DNA of 64,000 nucleotides from Acidimicrobiaceae bacterium. GTDB lineage: Bacteria; Actinomycetota; Acidimicrobiia; Acidimicrobiales; Ilumatobacteraceae. Positions 8,603 through 16,321 of this stretch are shown here, piece by piece; position 1 is the stretch's first letter, and the number at the start of each line of letters is the position of its first letter. The notes under the pieces were generated by a model, which worked only from the letters and a program-made list of their open reading frames with translations, was not told the origin of the DNA and did no database searches. Where the stretch lies: the NCBI GenBank assembly GCA_020637295.1, contig JACJWF010000005.1, forward strand, positions 62,001 to 126,000, written 5' to 3'. The position numbers were made by a program, and so were the translations under genes.

Positions 8603-9426
8603 GCCGTGCACCCGAAGGAGGCTGGGTCGCGCAGGGCGACCACCTTGGACCCGGTGCCGATGTTCCCGGCGCCGTCCGTGGCAGTGGCCGTGATGGTGAC
8701 GGGGATCTCGCCGCTGGTCGGGCCGTCGGTCGCGATCGACAGCCGGAATCGGCCGGCGACCGGGGTGAGGTTGGCTGTCTGCGGCCCGCTCGGGGAGTCC
8801 CAGGTGGCCTGGATGGAGCGGACGGACACGGGCAGCGTGGGGTCGGCGATGGTGACGGCGACGATCATCTCCACCTCATCGCTGCACGGCGCGATGGCGG
8901 TCTGCACGTAGATGTACTCGCGGTCGGTGATGATCGTCACCTCCGGCGGGATGACGTCGGCGGACAGCGTGGTACTCGGCTCGGTGCTGCTGGAGGACGT
9001 GGTGGAGCCTGGCACGGTGGTGGTCGTGGTCTGGCCGGGCAGGGTGACCACGGTGCTGGACGTGGTGGTGGTGACCATCACGGTCTCCGCATCGGCGCAG
9101 GTGAGGACGGGCAGGTCGTCGGCCGTGGCGGCGGTGGCCAAGTCGGCCAGCGGCACCCACGCCGGCTGCTGCGGCTCCTCCGGATGGCGGATGACCGCCC
9201 AGCGGTCGCCGGTGACACCCACCAGCCAGACGCGGTCGCCCGCTGCCAGGCTGCCGATGGTGACGGCGCCCCCGGCGGTGGGGCAGGAGATCAGTTCCAC
9301 GTCGGCGGTGGCCGTGGCTGAACCTCCGTCGCCGCCGTCGTCCACGAGCGCGCCGGTGACGAACCACCCGGCTGCCGCAGCCGCCAGCGTCGCCACGGCG
9401 AGCGCAGCGCGCCCGGCCCAGCTCAT
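8599..9426 (-). CDS. Exported protein with SH3-like and Ig-like regions
   Basis: 275 residues. An N-terminal membrane/signal segment (AALAVATLAAAAAGWFVTGAL) is followed by a possible bacterial SH3-type module (residues about 40-100, including GDRVWLVGVTGDRWAVIR). A Thr/Ser-rich linker (about 115-150, with runs of TTTTT) leads to a beta-sandwich region with ATDGAGNIGTGSK, typical of Ig-like domains. The layout is that of an actinobacterial cell-envelope protein. It shares a four-base overlap with the next gene. No catalytic motif is visible. Confidence 0.75.
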   Translation of the reverse strand: MSWAGRAALAVATLAAAAAGWFVTGALVDDGGDGGSATATADVELISCPTAGGAVTIGSLAAGDRVWLVGVTGDRWAVIRHPEEPQQPAWVPLADLATAATADDLPVLTCADAETVMVTTTTSSTVVTLPGQTTTTTVPGSTTSSSSTEPSTTLSADVIPPEVTIITDREYIYVQTAIAPCSDEVEMIVAVTIADPTLPVSVRSIQATWDSPSGPQTANLTPVAGRFRLSIATDGPTSGEIPVTITATATDGAGNIGTGSKVVALRDPASFGCTA

Positions 9427-9515
9427 CGACCGCCGTCCATGTGCATGGGTCCAGTACAGCAGGCGGGTCGGTGCACGAGGTGGTTATCGGCACGCGGCGG
9501 GGCCCGCTGGAGAGG

Positions 9516-9586
9516 CGCGGTCGGCAGGCGCGGTCGGCGGTCGCGGTCGGCGGTCGCGGTCGGCAGGCGCGGTCGGCGGTCGCGAC
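9516..9586. repeat. 13-bp tandem repeat, about 5.3 copies
   Basis: CGCGGTCGG blocks begin at 9516, 9529, 9542, 9555 and 9568, with a partial copy at 9581, giving a strict 13-bp period with GGCA/GGCG variants. It occupies the divergent intergenic region between the SH3-like and DUF2510 genes, where it could affect promoter spacing. Confidence 0.85.
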
Positions 9587-9626
9587 TAGCGTTCGTCGCG
9601 GACGGGCATGCGAGCGGGAGGTGCAC

Positions 9627-10814
9627 ATGCAACCGATCGGTCAGGGCGGTACGGCACAGGCAGGGCGGCCGGCGGCAACCATGGGGCTGATCGCCGCGAT
9701 CCTGTACGCGCTCGGCATCTTCCTCCCCTACGTCTCCGGGGGCGGCGACAGTGCCTCGCTGGCCGACGGCGGCGGTGAGGTGTACGCGATGTACCTGCTG
9801 CCCGCGGTGGTGGGTGCGGTCGCCGCCGTCATGGCGATGCAGGGCAAGCAGATCGCCGCCGCGGTTGCGGGCGGGGTGGCGGTCGGCATGCTCGGCTTCA
9901 CCGTCCTCCTGCTCGCCATCGTGTTCCGCCTGGTGGACTCCTTCGGCGACTTCGGCGACATCGGGTACGGCGTGGGCTTCTTCGCCCATGCGGGTGCGGT
10001 GGTCCTCAGTGTCCTCGGCGGGCTCTCGGCGCTGGGCGGCCGGCGGGGAGGTGCGGCGGTCAACCCCGCCGTGGCGACGTTCGCCGCCATCTCCTTCGCC
10101 GGTGTGCCGCTGGCCATCCTCCTGCCGGAGGACGGGTTCTCCGTGTTCGACATCGGTGACGGGGTGCTCGAAGGGGCGATGTTCGTCTTCGCGCTGGCCA
10201 GCCCGCTGCTGGCCGTCATCGGGGCGCTCAGCCGCAGCCGCACCGGCATGGCGGTGGCCTCGGGTGTGTCGATCGGCCACCTCGGTGTGGTGGTGGGCAT
10301 GGCTGTGCAGAAGCAGAACCAGGGCGACCAGCTGCTGTCCGGCTTCTCCGTCAGTCACGAGGGCCTCTACAACTTCTCGGTGGTCGCGTCGGTCATCCTG
10401 TGCGCCGTCGGTGTGCTGGGCACGGCAGCCGCGTCCGGCGGTGTCGCCGCCGGGGGGAGTGCGGCCGGCAGCCAGTGGGCGGCGGACCCCTTCGGCCGGC
10501 ACGAACTGCGCTTCTACAACGGCATGGAGTGGACGTCCGCCGTGTCGGACGCCGGTGTCGTGGGCATGGATGCACCGGTGGCCCAGGCGCCCGAGGTTCC
10601 GCCCCGTCCTGCTGCGCCCGTGACCCCGGTGTCGCCGTTCGCTGCGCCCGGCTCCGTGGCGCCGCCGCCTGCGCCGGGCTTGTTCGAGAGCCCGTCGTCC
10701 GCCGTGGCGGCCGGCGAGCCGTCGCCACCGCCGTCCAGCACCCGGCTGTGCCCCAACGGGCACCCCAACCTCGGTTCGTCGATGTTCTGCACGTCGTGCG
10801 GCGCCCGCCTCTGA
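9627..10814 (+). CDS. Multi-spanning membrane protein with DUF2510 and zinc ribbon
   Basis: 395 residues. Roughly seven hydrophobic segments lie between residues 18 and 275. A DUF2510 motif follows (WAADPFGRHELRFYNGMEWT), then a Pro/Ala linker, then a C-terminal zinc ribbon (CPNGH ... FCTSCG). DUF2510 is largely actinobacterial and of unknown role. The start is the ATG at 9627 because GGGAGGTG precedes it. The longer frame reading back to 9441 crosses the 13-bp repeat and lacks a ribosome-binding site. Confidence 0.85.
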   Translation: MQPIGQGGTAQAGRPAATMGLIAAILYALGIFLPYVSGGGDSASLADGGGEVYAMYLLPAVVGAVAAVMAMQGKQIAAAVAGGVAVGMLGFTVLLLAIVFRLVDSFGDFGDIGYGVGFFAHAGAVVLSVLGGLSALGGRRGGAAVNPAVATFAAISFAGVPLAILLPEDGFSVFDIGDGVLEGAMFVFALASPLLAVIGALSRSRTGMAVASGVSIGHLGVVVGMAVQKQNQGDQLLSGFSVSHEGLYNFSVVASVILCAVGVLGTAAASGGVAAGGSAAGSQWAADPFGRHELRFYNGMEWTSAVSDAGVVGMDAPVAQAPEVPPRPAAPVTPVSPFAAPGSVAPPPAPGLFESPSSAVAAGEPSPPPSSTRLCPNGHPNLGSSMFCTSCGARL

Positions 10815-10910
10815 GGGGGATTCTCACCGAACTTTTGTGTTCGCAGTGTGTCCTGGCAGCTGGTGGCCCCTAGGGTCGGCGGTCATCATCTCGTGACCTA
10901 GGCGGCCCGA

Positions 10911-11651
10911 ATGCATCCTCACCTCCCCCGCTATCAGCTCAGCCGGCGCACGCTGCTGCGCCGTTCACTGCTCGCCGGAGGCGCGCTCGTCGCCGCCCCG
11001 CTGCTGGCGTCGTGCGGGGACGACGACGCCGACGTGTTCGACGGCGGCTCCGGCTCCACTGCGGCGCCGTCCACCTCTGGGGCACCCACCGGCGATGCGT
11101 CCACCAGCACCACGGCCGTGGCCGGTTCCACGGCCCCGGCCACCACCGTGCCGTCGACGCCGGGCAGCGCGGCGGTGCCCGCGGGCGACGCGTTGCCTGA
11201 CGGCGCTCAGCTGCAGGTGGCCTTCACGTACACCGCGTCGGGTGGGAGGGTGAAGAACCCTTACATCGTGGTGTGGGTGGAGACCCGCACCGGGGAACTG
11301 GTGCAGACCATCAGCGTCTGGTACTCCACTCGCGAGGCGAAGTACCTTCGCGAGCTGACCAACTGGTACGTCAGCGAGTCCAACTACCTGGACGGCGGCG
11401 GGGCGGACAACGTGGCCTCGGTGTCCGGTGCCACCCGTAACGCCGGCACCTACCAGGTGGTGTGGGACGGCCGCGACGCCGCCGGTGCCCCGGTGGCGCA
11501 GGGCGACTACGTGCTGCTGGTGGAGTCCGCCCGCGAGCACGGCCCCCATCAGGTGACGTCGGCCGACCTCAGCCTGGGCGGCGAGGGCTTCACCGTCACC
11601 CTCCCCGACGACGGGGAGCTCACCGCGCTGAGCGCCACCTATGCCGTCTGA
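10911..11651 (+). CDS. Tat-type DUF2271 lipoprotein, candidate flavinylation target
   Basis: 246 residues. The N-terminus has a twin-arginine signal (SRRTLL) and a lipobox ending at Cys35 (LLASC). A Ser/Thr/Ala linker follows to about residue 95, then a DUF2271-like domain (GRVKNPYIVVWVETRTGEL, KYLRELTNWY) and a FlgD-like strand pair (GTYQVVWDGRDAAG). Residues 172-175 are SGAT, preceded by Asp166. This resembles the ApbE target motif (S/T)GA(T/S), with T175 as the possible FMN acceptor. DUF2271, PepSY and ApbE genes are known to co-occur in predicted extracytosolic flavin systems. The PepSY gene overlaps this one by 11 bases and apbE lies nearby. Confidence 0.8.
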   Translation: MHPHLPRYQLSRRTLLRRSLLAGGALVAAPLLASCGDDDADVFDGGSGSTAAPSTSGAPTGDASTSTTAVAGSTAPATTVPSTPGSAAVPAGDALPDGAQLQVAFTYTASGGRVKNPYIVVWVETRTGELVQTISVWYSTREAKYLRELTNWYVSESNYLDGGGADNVASVSGATRNAGTYQVVWDGRDAAGAPVAQGDYVLLVESAREHGPHQVTSADLSLGGEGFTVTLPDDGELTALSATYAV

Positions 11652-12369
11652 GTCGCCCGAGGCGCCGGACACGCCCGAGGCGCCGGACACGCCCGACACG
11701 CCCGAGGCGCCGGACACGCCCGACACGCCCGAGGCGCCGGACACGCCCGACGTGGCACCGCAGGGCGCGTCGCCCCGGCGCCGGCGGACGGCCGCCACCA
11801 ACCGGTGGATGCGCTGGCTGCACGTCTACACCAGCATGATCAGCCTGCTGGTGGTGCTGTTCTTCGCCGTCACCGGGCTGACCTTGAACCATCCCTCGTG
11901 GACGTTCGGCGACGACACGGACCGCACCACGGTCACGGGCACCCTGCCGGACGGCTGGCAACGGGCGGACGGCAGCCCGGAGTTCCTCGCGATCAGCGAG
12001 TACTTCCGCTCCACCTACGACGTGGGCGGCGAGGTGGCCGACTTCGGGGTGGACAACGGCCAGGCAGTCATCTCCTACAAGGGCCCGGGCTACGCCGCCG
12101 ACGCGTTCGTCGACACCACGGACGGCTCGTTCGAGCTCGTCGTGGAGGCGCAGGGTTGGGTCGGTGTCATCAACGACCTGCACAAGGGGCGGGACACGTC
12201 CACCCTGTGGTCGTGGGTGATCGACGTCTCCGCAGTCTTCCTGGCGCTGGTGGCGCTCACCGGGTTGGGCATCCAGCTCTTCCAGCGCAAGCGCCGCACC
12301 CAGGCGATCGTGGTGGCCGTGGTGTTCGCCGTGGTGGCCGTGGTGCTGGCCCTCACCACGCTGGCCTGA
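11641..12369 (+). CDS. PepSY-associated transmembrane protein
   Basis: 242 residues. The N-terminal 40 residues are PEAPDT/PDT repeats. A membrane helix follows (HVYTSMISLLVVLFFAVTGL), then an extracytoplasmic PepSY-like loop, and two more helices near the C-terminus (DVSAVFLALVALTGLGIQLF and the final AIVVAVVFAVVAVV stretch) with KRKRR-like charges between them. The His residues beside the helices (LHVYTS, DLHKGRD) match the PepSY_TM family, proposed to pass electrons across the membrane. It begins inside the 3' end of the DUF2271 gene, so the two are probably co-translated. Confidence 0.82.
   Translation: MPSESPEAPDTPEAPDTPDTPEAPDTPDTPEAPDTPDVAPQGASPRRRRTAATNRWMRWLHVYTSMISLLVVLFFAVTGLTLNHPSWTFGDDTDRTTVTGTLPDGWQRADGSPEFLAISEYFRSTYDVGGEVADFGVDNGQAVISYKGPGYAADAFVDTTDGSFELVVEAQGWVGVINDLHKGRDTSTLWSWVIDVSAVFLALVALTGLGIQLFQRKRRTQAIVVAVVFAVVAVVLALTTLA
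11656..11753. repeat. In-frame 27-bp coding repeat
   Basis: An 18-bp unit (cccgaggcgccggacacg) and a 9-bp unit (cccgacacg) alternate for about 3.5 cycles. They encode PEAPDT and PDT, a Pro/Asp/Glu-rich flexible N-terminus of the PepSY-type protein. Confidence 0.85.
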
Positions 12370-12417
12370 TCGCCCAACGGTGCCGCGACGGAGGCGGGAC
12401 TTCCGGCCCTGTTGGGA

Positions 12418-12437
12418 ATATACCCAGGGGGGTATAT
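12418..12437. promoter_or_regulatory. CsoR/CstR-type operator
   Basis: ATATACCC and GGGTATAT flank AGGG, making a 20-bp palindrome. CsoR-family repressors (copper-sensing CsoR, persulfide-sensing CstR) bind sites of this G/C-tract-centred TAT...ATA form. It lies 54 bases before the thioredoxin ATG, so it would control that gene. No CsoR-family gene is in the window. Confidence 0.65.
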
Positions 12438-12491
12438 GTTGTACGCACTGCCACCGCCGCCAGGCGGGCCGGAAGAAGGAGTACCACCCCG

Positions 12492-12857
12492 ATGGCCACG
12501 ATGCAGTTGACCGCAGAGAAGTTCGAGGAGACCGTCACCCAGGATGGTGTGCTCCTCATTGATTTCTGGGCCGAGTGGTGCGGCCCGTGCCGGATGTTCG
12601 CCCCGGTGTTCGAGAAGGCGTCCGAGCAGCACCCCGATGCCACGTTCGCCAAGGTGGACACGGAGGCCGAGCCCGGCCTCAGCGGTGCCCTCGGCATCCG
12701 CAGCATCCCCACCCTGATGATCTTCCGCGACGGAATTCGCGTGTTCTCGCAGCCCGGTGCCCTCCCTGGCCATGTGCTCGAGGACCTCATCCAGCAGGTC
12801 AAGGGCCTGGACATGGACGAGGTGCGCAAGCAGGTCGCGGCCCAGGCCGACGCCTGA
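12492..12857 (+). CDS. Thioredoxin
   Basis: 121 residues, a single thioredoxin fold without signal peptide, hence cytosolic. The active site is W29-C30-G31-P32-C33, and the cis-Pro segment is SIPTLMIF. The C-terminal tail (DLIQQVKGLDMDEVRKQVAAQ) extends the last helix slightly beyond a typical thioredoxin. GAAGGAG about 12 bases upstream is the ribosome-binding site. The CsoR/CstR-like palindrome upstream suggests induction by copper or reactive sulfur. It follows the DUF2271/PepSY genes and could supply reducing power, but its transcript is separate. Confidence 0.92.
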   Translation: MATMQLTAEKFEETVTQDGVLLIDFWAEWCGPCRMFAPVFEKASEQHPDATFAKVDTEAEPGLSGALGIRSIPTLMIFRDGIRVFSQPGALPGHVLEDLIQQVKGLDMDEVRKQVAAQADA

Positions 12858-12864
12858 GCAACGT

Positions 12865-12882
12865 CGCCTGACCGGTCAGGCG
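12865..12882. terminator. 18-bp perfect palindrome between convergent genes
   Basis: CGCCTGACCGGTCAGGCG lies after the thioredoxin stop and contains the apbE stop codon. It may act as a bidirectional terminator, but it has no T-tract and no loop bases of its own. Confidence 0.4.
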
Positions 12883-13787
12883 GGCCAGCGGTTGCTGGCC
12901 CGCACCCGGCCGTTGTGGTCGAGCAGCAGCACGGCTGCACCATCGACCGTCTCGATCCACGCCACGGCGGCGTCGGGCTGCAGCACACCCGTCACGGTGG
13001 CCAGCACGTCCGCCGTCGCCGCATCGGCAGCCAGCACCGTGGCAGACGACGTGTGCGCCACAGGCTGCCCCGTGCGCGGGTCCAGCACATGGCTGTAGGC
13101 CATGGCCCCGACCTGCATGGGGCGGCGAGCGCCGCTGCCGGTGGCCACGCCACCCTCACCCACCTGCACCGTTGCCAGTGGCGGGGCGTTGTCCCACGGG
13201 GTTCGCGGGTCCTCGATGCGGACGGTCAGGTCGCCGTCACCGGCATGGCGGAGGTCGCCACCCAGGTTCACCACCACGTCACTCACTCCGTCCACAGCAA
13301 GGGCTACCGCAGCTGCCCGGTCGGCCACCCAGCCTTTGGCGATCGCGTGCAGGTCCAGATGGCTGCAGTCGCCGTGGCGTTCCACCCTCCCGTCATCCGT
13401 CACCTGGTACGGCAGGTCGGTGATGCCCGCGGCCAGCGCGGCCAACTCGTCCGCCGCCGGCGGCCGACTCTCCACCACCGCGTGCAGCCAGCGGGCGCGC
13501 AGCACGCCGGCCTGGGGGTTGAACGCGCCGCCACTGAGCGCGTGCCAGCGCGCCGCCAGATGCAGCAGGTCGCTCACCTCGGCGGCGGGTGTGTCCACTC
13601 GGCCATCACGCCACTGGTTCCAGGCGCTGTCCGGACGGTAGGCGGACAGCAGGTCCTCCAGCCGGTCGCACTCCGCCAGCACGGCGTCCTCGGCGCGAGC
13701 CAGCGCCTGATGGGTCGCTGCCGTCAGCCGCAGTGCCAGCCGGGTGCCCAGCACCGGCTCGAAGACGCTGGTGACCGGGCCAGGCAC
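12876..13787 (-). CDS. apbE: FAD:protein FMN transferase (ApbE)
   Basis: 303 residues. It matches ApbE throughout: SVFEPVLGTRLALRL at the start, DRLEDLLSAYRPDSAWNQ, SGGAFNPQAGVL, HLDLHAIAKGWVADRA (the DLgaiAKG motif), NLGGDLRH, and YSHVLDPRTGQPV with the metal-binding Asp. ApbE attaches FMN to Ser/Thr of extracytosolic proteins. No signal peptide or lipobox is visible, so flavinylation may occur before export, which fits a Tat-exported DUF2271 target. The start is GTG at 13787, two bases after the aldehyde dehydrogenase stop, so it is transcribed with that operon. Confidence 0.88.
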   Translation of the reverse strand: MPGPVTSVFEPVLGTRLALRLTAATHQALARAEDAVLAECDRLEDLLSAYRPDSAWNQWRDGRVDTPAAEVSDLLHLAARWHALSGGAFNPQAGVLRARWLHAVVESRPPAADELAALAAGITDLPYQVTDDGRVERHGDCSHLDLHAIAKGWVADRAAAVALAVDGVSDVVVNLGGDLRHAGDGDLTVRIEDPRTPWDNAPPLATVQVGEGGVATGSGARRPMQVGAMAYSHVLDPRTGQPVAHTSSATVLAADAATADVLATVTGVLQPDAAVAWIETVDGAAVLLLDHNGRVRASNRWPA

Positions 13788-13789
13788 CG

Positions 13790-15280
13790 TCAGCTCGTGG
13801 TGCCGTCGAGCACCTGGAACATCTTCAGGTCGCTGTAGAAGTCCAGCGCGTAGTCGCCACCCTCGCGACCGATGCCGCTGATGCCGCAGCCGCCGAACGG
13901 GGCGGTGAGGTCGCGAACCAGGAAGCAGTTGGTCCAGATCGTTCCGGCGCGGACGGCACGGCCCATGCGCTCTGCCCGCTCCTGCGACCCGGTGTAGACG
14001 ATGGCACTCAGCCCGTAGGGCGTGCTGTTGGCCAGGGCAACGGCCTCGGCCTCGTCGGCGAACGTCTGGAACGTCAGCACCGGCCCGAAGATCTCGTGCT
14101 GCACCACCTCGCTGTCGTTGGAGCGCGGCTCGATCAGCGTCGGCTCGTACCACAGGCCGTCGTCGCCGCCCAGGTCGCTGCGCTGCCCGCCGCGAACGAT
14201 GGTGTCGCCGGCGGCGCGGGCGCGGTCCACGAAGCCGGCCACCCGGTTGAGATGGTCGGGGTGGATCATCGGGCTGATCGTGGTGGCGGTGTCGCGCGAG
14301 TCCCCCAGCACGTGGGCGTCGGTGAACCGGTGGAACAGGGCGAGGAACTCGTCGCGCACGGAGGCTTCCACCAGCAGCCGGGTGCCGGCCAGGCACACCT
14401 GGCCGGAGTCGTCGAACTGGCCGGCGGCCTTCTTCGCCGCCGCCTCCAGGTCGGCGTCGGCGAACACCACGAACGGTCCCTTGCCGCCCAACTCGGCGGT
14501 GAACGGCACGATGTTGGCGGCGGCGGCGCGGCCGATGTGGCGGGCGGTCTCGGGTGAGCCGGTGAAGCTGATCCGCTTCACCCGCGGGTCGCTCACCAGC
14601 GCGGCACCGACTTCTTCGCCGATGCCCTGGACGACGTTGAACACGCCGGCCGGCATGCCTGCTTCATGGCACAGGTCGGCCAGCAGGCTGCAGGACAGCG
14701 GGCTCCACTCGGCCGGCTTGAGGATCACCGTGTTGCCGGCGGCCAGCGCCGGAGCGCACTTCCACGTGCTGAGCATGAACGGGGCGTTCCACGGCGTGAT
14801 CACCACGGTGGGCCCGGCCGGCATGCGCATGACCCGGTTGGCGGTGCCGTTGGACGACCACACCCGCTCCTCGTACTCCTCGGCCAGGTCGGCGTAGGCG
14901 CGGAAGTTGCGGGCGCCGCGGGCCAGCACGCGCAGGCGCAGGCTTTCCTCCAGCATCGCCATGTCCAGGCATTCCACGGCGGCCAGTTCGGGCACGTGGG
15001 CGTCGATGAGGTCGGCCACCCGGCGCATCACCTCGCCGCGGCCCTTCACGCCCATGGCGGCCCACTCGGGGAAGGCGTCCACCGCGGCGGTGACGGCGGC
15101 GGCGGCGATCCCCTCGTCGCCGCGGGACACGTCGGCCAGCTTGACGGCCCAGTCCAGCGGGGAGCGGTCCTCGAAGGTGAACGGTGAGGCCACCCGCTGC
15201 CCGCCGATGTAGTGGTCGGTGGACACGGGCACACCGCCGACGTCGACGCGGGTGCCACCGGTGAACGGCGTGGTGTTCAT
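13790..15280 (-). CDS. Aldehyde dehydrogenase, HpaE-like
   Basis: 496 residues of the NAD(P)-dependent ALDH superfamily. Visible are TPWNAPFMLSTWK, KPAEWSP, FTGSPETARHIG (coenzyme binding), ELGGKGP (general-base Glu), GQVCLAGTRLLVE (catalytic Cys) and EIFGPVLTF. The neighbouring FAH-family gene, one base upstream, suggests 5-carboxymethyl-2-hydroxymuconate semialdehyde dehydrogenase of the homoprotocatechuate meta-cleavage route. That role is inferred from context, since other semialdehyde dehydrogenases look alike. The ATG at 15280 was chosen because the frame upstream overlaps the neighbour. Confidence 0.88.
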   Translation of the reverse strand: MNTTPFTGGTRVDVGGVPVSTDHYIGGQRVASPFTFEDRSPLDWAVKLADVSRGDEGIAAAAVTAAVDAFPEWAAMGVKGRGEVMRRVADLIDAHVPELAAVECLDMAMLEESLRLRVLARGARNFRAYADLAEEYEERVWSSNGTANRVMRMPAGPTVVITPWNAPFMLSTWKCAPALAAGNTVILKPAEWSPLSCSLLADLCHEAGMPAGVFNVVQGIGEEVGAALVSDPRVKRISFTGSPETARHIGRAAAANIVPFTAELGGKGPFVVFADADLEAAAKKAAGQFDDSGQVCLAGTRLLVEASVRDEFLALFHRFTDAHVLGDSRDTATTISPMIHPDHLNRVAGFVDRARAAGDTIVRGGQRSDLGGDDGLWYEPTLIEPRSNDSEVVQHEIFGPVLTFQTFADEAEAVALANSTPYGLSAIVYTGSQERAERMGRAVRAGTIWTNCFLVRDLTAPFGGCGISGIGREGGDYALDFYSDLKMFQVLDGTTS

Positions 15281-15281
15281 G

Positions 15282-16181
15282 TCAGTACCCCGGGGCGTTC
15301 GGGCGGATGCGCGGGATGGGCAGGGCGTCGCGGGGCGTGGCCTCCGGGCGGCGGGTGCCGCGGGGCGGCCAGTCGCCACCCATGGCGGTGCTCAGCACCT
15401 CGTCGGTCTCGGTGGGCTGGGCGCCCACTTCGTCGCTGACCGGCACGGGGCCGTCGACGATGTGGTTGGTGAGTGCACCCAGGCCCTCGACCTCCACGGT
15501 GACCACGTCGCCCGGGTACACGGTGCGGCTGATGGCCGGGGTGCCGGAGAGGATGACGTCGCCGGGTACCAGCGTGATGAGGCGGGCGATGTCCGCCACC
15601 AGGTAGTGCATGTCCCACGCCATCGTGTCGGTGTTGTCATCCTGGCGGACCTCGCCGTTGACGATGGTACGGATGCGCTTGTTGCGGAAGTCCCAGTCGG
15701 TGATCAGGCCAGGGCCGAGGGGGCACAGCGTGTCCGCTCCCTTCACCCGCAGCATGGACCCGCTGTCGGTGTCGCGGAAGTCGTGCAGGCCGTAGTCGTT
15801 GGCCACCGTGTAGCCGGCGATGTAGTCGCCCGCCTCGGCATGGCTGACGTTGCGGCACGTACGCCCGATGACGATGGCGATCTCGCCCTCGTAGTTCAGC
15901 CACTTGCAGTTGCTCGGGCGCACGACGGCGGCCCGGTGCGAGTTGAGCGCGCTGACCGGCTTGTGGAAGTAGGTCGGTGCCGGCGGCAGGGTGACGCCGA
16001 ACTCGGTGACCCGGCTGACGTAGTTGAGGTGGACGCAGATGATCTTCGTCGGCTCCACCGGGGCCAGGTGCACGGCGTCGTCGACGGCGATGCTGCGGCC
16101 GTCGCGGGCCACCAGCCCGTCCCCGTCGCGCACCATGACGGTGGGGTAGCCGTCGAGCAGGATCCTTCTGATGTCGGCCAT
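15282..16181 (-). CDS. Fumarylacetoacetate hydrolase (FAH) family protein
   Basis: 299 residues. The C-terminal FAH fold carries the metal ligands in NYEGEIAIVIGR and VANDYGLHDF, with TFHKPVSAL-like and GDVILSGTPA segments conserved. Members are hydrolases, decarboxylases or isomerases of ring-cleavage products such as 2-hydroxyhepta-2,4-diene-1,7-dioate. The final 45 residues are Pro/Arg rich and look extra. GAGGGAAGGGG precedes the ATG at 16181, a conventional ribosome-binding site. It heads a three-gene operon with the ALDH and apbE. Confidence 0.85.
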   Translation of the reverse strand: MADIRRILLDGYPTVMVRDGDGLVARDGRSIAVDDAVHLAPVEPTKIICVHLNYVSRVTEFGVTLPPAPTYFHKPVSALNSHRAAVVRPSNCKWLNYEGEIAIVIGRTCRNVSHAEAGDYIAGYTVANDYGLHDFRDTDSGSMLRVKGADTLCPLGPGLITDWDFRNKRIRTIVNGEVRQDDNTDTMAWDMHYLVADIARLITLVPGDVILSGTPAISRTVYPGDVVTVEVEGLGALTNHIVDGPVPVSDEVGAQPTETDEVLSTAMGGDWPPRGTRRPEATPRDALPIPRIRPNAPGY

Positions 16182-16223
16182 GTGGCCCCTTCCCTCACAT
16201 CGGCCCGTTCACACCCATTCTTG

Positions 16224-16280
16224 CCGAGGTTGTCGCGTGCCTGAGCGTGGAAAGGCCGGTCACGCCCGCGACAAGTTCGG
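16224..16280. repeat. Dispersed 57-bp inverted-repeat element, copy B
   Basis: The arms CCGAGGTTGTCGCG and CGCGACAAGTTCGG are inverted with two mismatches. On the reverse strand it aligns with copy A across the spacer (GACCGGC, TTTCC, CTCAGGC). It lies in the divergent region between the FAH-family gene and the decarboxylase-like gene. Confidence 0.75.
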
Positions 16281-16307
16281 GCGTCCCGAAGTCGTTTGGG
16301 GCCGAAC

Positions 16308-16313
16308 TATAGT
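16308..16313 (+). promoter_or_regulatory. -10 hexamer TATAGT, leaderless start
   Basis: TATAGT ends 8 bases before the ATG at 16322, putting transcription start at or beside the start codon of the decarboxylase-like gene. Confidence 0.6.
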
Positions 16314-16321
16314 GCGCACCC

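Noticed and set aside
1021..8911. Long open frames on the opposite strand of the helicase and exported-protein genes
   Set aside because: They are antisense to genes with clear family motifs and have the Arg/Pro/Gly/His bias of shadow frames in GC-rich DNA.
9516..9586. CRISPR-like repeat
   Set aside because: The 13-bp units are contiguous without spacers, so it is a tandem repeat.
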